64,000 bases of DNA, from assembly GCA_036569045.1 (NCBI GenBank), contig DATCRI010000053.1, forward strand, positions 1 through 64,000, in the 5' to 3' direction. A program made the translations under genes and the position numbers. This document shows positions 60,744 through 64,000 of the stretch, piece after piece (position 1 is the stretch's first letter; every line of letters begins with the position of its first letter). The notes under the pieces were generated by a model that saw nothing but the letters and a program-made list of their open reading frames with translations, ran no database searches and had not been told where the DNA came from. The DNA comes from Chthoniobacterales bacterium (GTDB lineage: Bacteria; Verrucomicrobiota; Verrucomicrobiia; Chthoniobacterales; JAATET01).

Positions 60744-62024
60744 ATGCCAAATTTTACCTACGTCGCCCTCGACGCGCGCGGTCAGCAAGTCACTGGCGTC
60801 ATCGAAGCCGCCTCTCAGAACGAAGCCGTAGGCGCCCTGCGCCAGCAGGGATATTTTCCGAAGTCGGTTGACGTCGAGTCGAAGGCCTCGAAAGCCAAGG
60901 TCGCCAAGGCGGCGGCTAAATCCCCAGCCGCCAAGGGAGCCAGCTTCTCGCTTTTCAAGAAGCAGACCGTCAAGGGCAAGATCCTCATGATCTTCACCCG
61001 CCAGCTGGCCACGCTCATCGATGCCGGTTTGCCGCTCCTCCGCAGTCTCACGGTGCTGGCCGGTCAGGAGAAGGACGTCGTTCTTCGCTCCACGATCACC
61101 CAGATTGCCGAGTCCGTGCAGGGCGGCAGCACGTTCTCCGACAGTCTATCGGTCCACCCGAAGATCTTCAACAAGCTCTACGTGAACATGGTGAAGGCCG
61201 GTGAGCTCGGCGGTGTGCTCGAGCTCGTCCTGCTGCGTCTCGCCGAATTCCAGGAAAAGGCGCAGAAGATCAAGAACAAGGTCGTCTCCGCGATGTTCTA
61301 CCCGGTGATCGTTCTGTTCATCGCCATCGCGATTCTCACCTTCCTGCTCGTGTTCATCGTGCCGAAGTTCGAAGCGATCTTCGCAGACATGCTCAACGGC
61401 AAGCCGCTCCCGGCCCTCACGCAGTTCGTCATCAATTCGAGCAACCTGCTCAAGAACAACATCGTGGCCGTCGTTGCGGTCATCATTGTCGCCATCGTCG
61501 CCTACAAGCTGATCGCCCGCACTCCGAAGGGCATTCGCATGATCGACATGTTCATGCTCAAGGCGCCGCTCTTCGGCGACCTCACGCGCAAGAGCGCAAT
61601 CTCCCGTTTCAGCCGCACGCTCGGCACGCTCGTCACCAGCGGTGTTCCGATCCTGCAGGCCCTCATCATCACTCGCGAGACCGCGGGCAACGTGATCATC
61701 TCGGATGCCATCACGAAGGTTCACGACGCCGTCAAGGAAGGTGAATCGATCGTCGCCCCGCTCGAGGCCAGCGGCGTTTTTCCGCCCATGGTCATCAGCA
61801 TGATCGACGTCGGTGAAGAGACCGGTCAGCTCCCCGAGATGCTTCTCAAGGTCGCGGAAGTCTACGACGACGAAGTCGACAACGCCGTGCAGGGCCTCAC
61901 CTCCCTTCTCGAGCCGATCATGATCGTGTTCCTCGCCGTCGTGGTCGGAACGATTGTCGTCGCGCTCTTCATGCCGCTTATCAGCATCATCAGCGGCCTG
62001 CAGGGCGGTGGTGGCGCCAGCTAA
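60744..62024 (+). CDS. Type II secretion/type IV pilus inner membrane platform protein (GspF/PilC)
   Basis: 426 residues from MPNFTYVALDARGQQVTGVI. It has two GspF domains, the first with IFTRQLATLIDAGLPLLRSLTVL and the second with RFSRTLGTLVTSGVPILQALIITRET, each followed by membrane helices (VIVLFIAIAILTFLLVF and VFLAVVVGTIVVALFM). An Ala/Lys-rich linker follows the N-terminal ~50 residues. It forms the rotating base for pseudopilin assembly and pairs with the gspG-like pseudopilin 23 bases downstream. Confidence 0.9.
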   Translation: MPNFTYVALDARGQQVTGVIEAASQNEAVGALRQQGYFPKSVDVESKASKAKVAKAAAKSPAAKGASFSLFKKQTVKGKILMIFTRQLATLIDAGLPLLRSLTVLAGQEKDVVLRSTITQIAESVQGGSTFSDSLSVHPKIFNKLYVNMVKAGELGGVLELVLLRLAEFQEKAQKIKNKVVSAMFYPVIVLFIAIAILTFLLVFIVPKFEAIFADMLNGKPLPALTQFVINSSNLLKNNIVAVVAVIIVAIVAYKLIARTPKGIRMIDMFMLKAPLFGDLTRKSAISRFSRTLGTLVTSGVPILQALIITRETAGNVIISDAITKVHDAVKEGESIVAPLEASGVFPPMVISMIDVGEETGQLPEMLLKVAEVYDDEVDNAVQGLTSLLEPIMIVFLAVVVGTIVVALFMPLISIISGLQGGGGAS

Positions 62025-62047
62025 ACCCGCTCCAGACGTTTTAAAAT

Positions 62048-62569
62048 ATGAAGCCGGTTCCCCCCAGCACCTCTCGCGGTGCGTTCACGCTCATCGAAAT
62101 TCTCGTCGTCATCGCGATCATCGCGATCCTTGCCTCATTGATCCTCAGCGTCTCCGGATTCGTGCAGGAGAAAGCGGGCATCTCCCGGGCCCAGGTGGAA
62201 ATCAAGGCGCTGGAAACTGCACTCGAGAACTACAAGCAAGACAACGGCACCTATCCCGCCGGAGACGGCTCTGAAAGTTCCTCCCTTGTGTTGCTCGACG
62301 AGCTGAACCGCAAACCGGCCAGTGGGACTTCGGGAGGCAAGATTTACATGGCCGACCTGGGAAAAATGATACCTCCCATCCCTGGAAATCCCAGCGCTTC
62401 CTACGCCGAGAAAGTCGCAGCCGCCAGGCAGCTGGTCGATCCCTTCGGCAATCCATATCACTATGAGTTTCCCGGGAAACCCGAGCGGAGTGGCGAGGCT
62501 TTCTTCGACCTCTGGTCGCAGGGGAAGAAAAACAGTGCCGACGAGAACAAGTGGATCAAGAACTGGTGA
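62048..62569 (+). CDS. GspG-type major pseudopilin
   Basis: 173 residues. Leader MKPVPPSTSRG is followed by AFTLIEILVVIAIIAILASL, with Glu at +5. A GspG-like body has ISRAQVEIKALETALENYKQDNGTYP, GKIYMADLGKMIPP and LVDPFGNPYHYEFPGKP, which resembles the calcium-site region of GspG. It assembles the T2SS pseudopilus. Directly behind gspF; convergent with the Nudix gene. Confidence 0.9.
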   Translation: MKPVPPSTSRGAFTLIEILVVIAIIAILASLILSVSGFVQEKAGISRAQVEIKALETALENYKQDNGTYPAGDGSESSSLVLLDELNRKPASGTSGGKIYMADLGKMIPPIPGNPSASYAEKVAAARQLVDPFGNPYHYEFPGKPERSGEAFFDLWSQGKKNSADENKWIKNW

Positions 62570-62584
62570 GCGTTTGCCGCCGCG

Positions 62585-63208
62585 TCACGCCACTTCGGCG
62601 TTGATGCGTGGCAAATGATCCAGGACGATCTGCGACCATGATTCGAGAGCGTCCCGCTCCACGGCCAGCTCAGCCGGCGTCACGAACTCCAGCTTCGCAA
62701 TCGCCGCTTCACCCGGCCTGACGTCGTCCGATTCCAACTCGACGAGATGGACGACCCCGAGGTGAACCTGGCCCACTTCATTCGAGTCGTCGTTGATCAA
62801 TCCCACCACTCGATCCGTGAATCCGCCGCCTAGCTTCAGCTCCTCGGTGATCTCCCGCTCCACCGCGATCCGATAGGCATCCTCATTGAATGCGAACAGC
62901 CCCTCGTCGGCGTCGTTGATGTGTCCGCCGATGCCGATGGACGCCTTCGCGACAAGCCGCTTCTCGCCGGACTTTCCCCCGCGCACATAGCGAAGAATCC
63001 GTCCTGCATGGGTGAAGACCGCATAGGGAATGATCTGCTTGAGCGAAGGATCGGTCTCCGCAGTCGACCGCGGGGCGAAAAAATTGTTTTCCCGCCGCAG
63101 GAAGATCGACAGGTAACGTTCTGGCTCGGCGCAAAACCCCTGAAAACTCCCGAGCTGATCGAAGAGATTACGGCGGACGACAAGGACGTGTTCATCGGGC
63201 TTGGGCAT
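62585..63208 (-). CDS. Nudix-superfamily phosphoesterase-like protein
   Basis: About 207 residues from MPKPDEHVLVVRRNLFDQLG. The Nudix-like box is GGHINDADEG...RIAVEREITEELKLG (R-E-x2-E-E-L), preceded by YVRGGKSGEKRLVAKASIGI. The opening VLVVRRNLFDQLGSFQGF is the pattern of a family annotated as predicted phosphoesterases of the MutT type. A TTG start (63274) that overlaps the sigma-factor stop by TTGA would add 22 residues. Substrate unknown; probably cotranscribed with the sigma factor. Confidence 0.72.
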   Translation of the reverse strand: MPKPDEHVLVVRRNLFDQLGSFQGFCAEPERYLSIFLRRENNFFAPRSTAETDPSLKQIIPYAVFTHAGRILRYVRGGKSGEKRLVAKASIGIGGHINDADEGLFAFNEDAYRIAVEREITEELKLGGGFTDRVVGLINDDSNEVGQVHLGVVHLVELESDDVRPGEAAIAKLEFVTPAELAVERDALESWSQIVLDHLPRINAEVA

Positions 63209-63270
63209 TCCCCGACTTTGCGGACCCGCCGACCGTCGCTCAATCTCAAAAACCGATCCGTCACCGCGCG

Positions 63271-63858
63271 TCAATTCCTCTCGGACAGATAGGACGCGAG
63301 CTTGAGTCGTAATTCCGCCCGCGCCCGGAACAGCATGCTTTTGACCGCCGGCACCGTCACCCCGAGCACGACGGCAATCTCCTCATAAGGCATCTCCTCG
63401 TAACGCCGCAAAATGAGGGCCATCCGCGGTTGTTCGGCGAGGGATTGGATCGCCGTATCGATCGCGGCCTGCAATTCCGCCTCGGCGATCGATTCTGCGG
63501 GCGTGGTCACCGAAGGGTCCGCATACTCGCGCGGCGGCTGGTCGTCGGGCTCCTCGAGCGGCACGAGCCGCGCCCGCCCCCGGCGCCGCACCTCGTTAAA
63601 AACGAGATTGCGCGTGATCGTCATCAGCCAGGTCGTGAACTTTGCGCTCGGCTCCCATCGCGCGGCGCTTTTCCAAACGCGGACAAAAACCATCTGCGCA
63701 AGGTCCTCGGCTTCATCGGGAGAACCCAGCATGCGGACCACTGTCCCCACGACCCGGCGCTGATGCCTCTCCACGAGCGTAGTGAAGGCTTCGGCGTCGC
63801 CGCCACGCACCCGCGCCATCAGTTCCAGGTCATCCGGCTCGGTGGGGAGCTCAGCCAT
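63271..63858 (-). CDS. ECF-type RNA polymerase sigma factor
   Basis: About 195 residues from MAELPTEPDDLELMARVRGG. Region 2 is FTTLVERHQRRVVGTVVRML with EDLAQMVFVRVWKSAARWEP and FTTWLMTITRNLVFNEVRRR; region 4 has MALILRRYEEMPYEEIAVVLGVTVPAVKSMLFRARAELR. It directs transcription from -35/-10 promoters of the ECF class; the cognate anti-sigma factor is not visible next to it. Other starts at 63885 or 63900 are possible. Overlaps the Nudix gene if the TTG start is used. Confidence 0.9.
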   Translation of the reverse strand: MAELPTEPDDLELMARVRGGDAEAFTTLVERHQRRVVGTVVRMLGSPDEAEDLAQMVFVRVWKSAARWEPSAKFTTWLMTITRNLVFNEVRRRGRARLVPLEEPDDQPPREYADPSVTTPAESIAEAELQAAIDTAIQSLAEQPRMALILRRYEEMPYEEIAVVLGVTVPAVKSMLFRARAELRLKLASYLSERN

Positions 63859-63982
63859 CGCGAACTCATACTGGGAAACCGGCATCTCAACCACCAGCAT
63901 TTGAACCCCGCTCACGCAAAATGGATGCGGAAGAATTTCGCCTCGCCCGCACCGCGCGGTGGCGTTGTATGCTCTGCCCTCC

Positions 63983-64000
63983 ATGCCCGTCGTCGCCAGC
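63983..64000 (+). CDS. Possible start of a gene running off the window
   Basis: ATG at 63983 opens a frame (MPVVAS) that continues past the right edge. Only 6 codons are visible, so no function can be given; divergent from the sigma factor. Confidence 0.3.

Overview
The window is a GC-rich stretch of a Gram-negative bacterial chromosome. Gene content points to Verrucomicrobiota, probably a soil or freshwater Spartobacteria-like lineage. The clues are a eukaryotic-type (GSII) glutamine synthetase, many proteins with PT/PK/AK-rich low-complexity segments, a five-helix SdhC without SdhD, DUF1559-like pseudopilins, and few Shine-Dalgarno sequences. The taxonomic call is an inference from gene content. 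I saw no tRNA, rRNA, CRISPR array, insertion sequence or prophage.

Layout. 1-8.8 kb: envelope genes (end of a TonB-like protein, TamA/BamA-type Omp85 protein, TamB), a DoxX-Nudix pair, a SHOCT protein and a 58-residue zinc-ribbon membrane protein. 9-15.3 kb: a pseudopilin, RecD2 helicase and sdhCAB. 15.3-21 kb: on the minus strand, rpoA-rplQ, then bamD-like, lptE-like and rsmI; a kinase-like/PP2C phosphatase pair lies just upstream of rpoA. 21-23.4 kb: GSII glutamine synthetase behind a sigma54-like promoter, and an OB-HD nuclease-like protein. 23.4-26.7 kb: a compact cbb3 oxidase cluster (small membrane protein, ccoS, ccoN, ccoO and a mono-haem ccoP). 26.7-31.8 kb: small envelope proteins, PEP carboxylase and an FAH-family enzyme. 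31.8-37.8 kb: information-processing genes prs-rplY-pth-rpsF-ssb, rplM-rpsI and rlmH, plus an MFS exporter with an FmdB-like protein. 37.9-41.8 kb: a Spy-like protein, a proline-rich lipoprotein, and marR-tolC with a near-certain MarR operator. 41.9-42.8 kb: two VOC proteins, one frameshifted by a 13-bp tandem duplication.

42.9-51.8 kb is the accessory, defence-like region. It is a type I restriction-modification locus (hsdM-hsdS ... hsdR) that encloses two toxin-antitoxin-like modules. HepT/MntA is co-oriented and directly follows hsdS; a DUF433/DUF5615 pair runs the opposite way beside hsdR. HsdR carries a cysteine array of three C-x2-C-x4-C-x-C units. Upstream of hsdM is a 21-bp degenerate tandem repeat with palindromic cores, then an unknown 120-residue protein and a NYN-domain protein. 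This region is the best candidate for something undescribed.

51.9-64 kb returns to housekeeping: pgeF-like, a methyltransferase, yicC-gmk-coaC, a three-box DnaA-site cluster in front of a histone H1-like gene, trxA, a proline-rich tail-anchored protein, the Prc protease, an MBL hydrolase, gspF-gspG, a Nudix protein and an ECF sigma factor. Starts were adjusted inward where a long open frame ran into a neighbour. All calls come from reading the sequence; no database search was possible.
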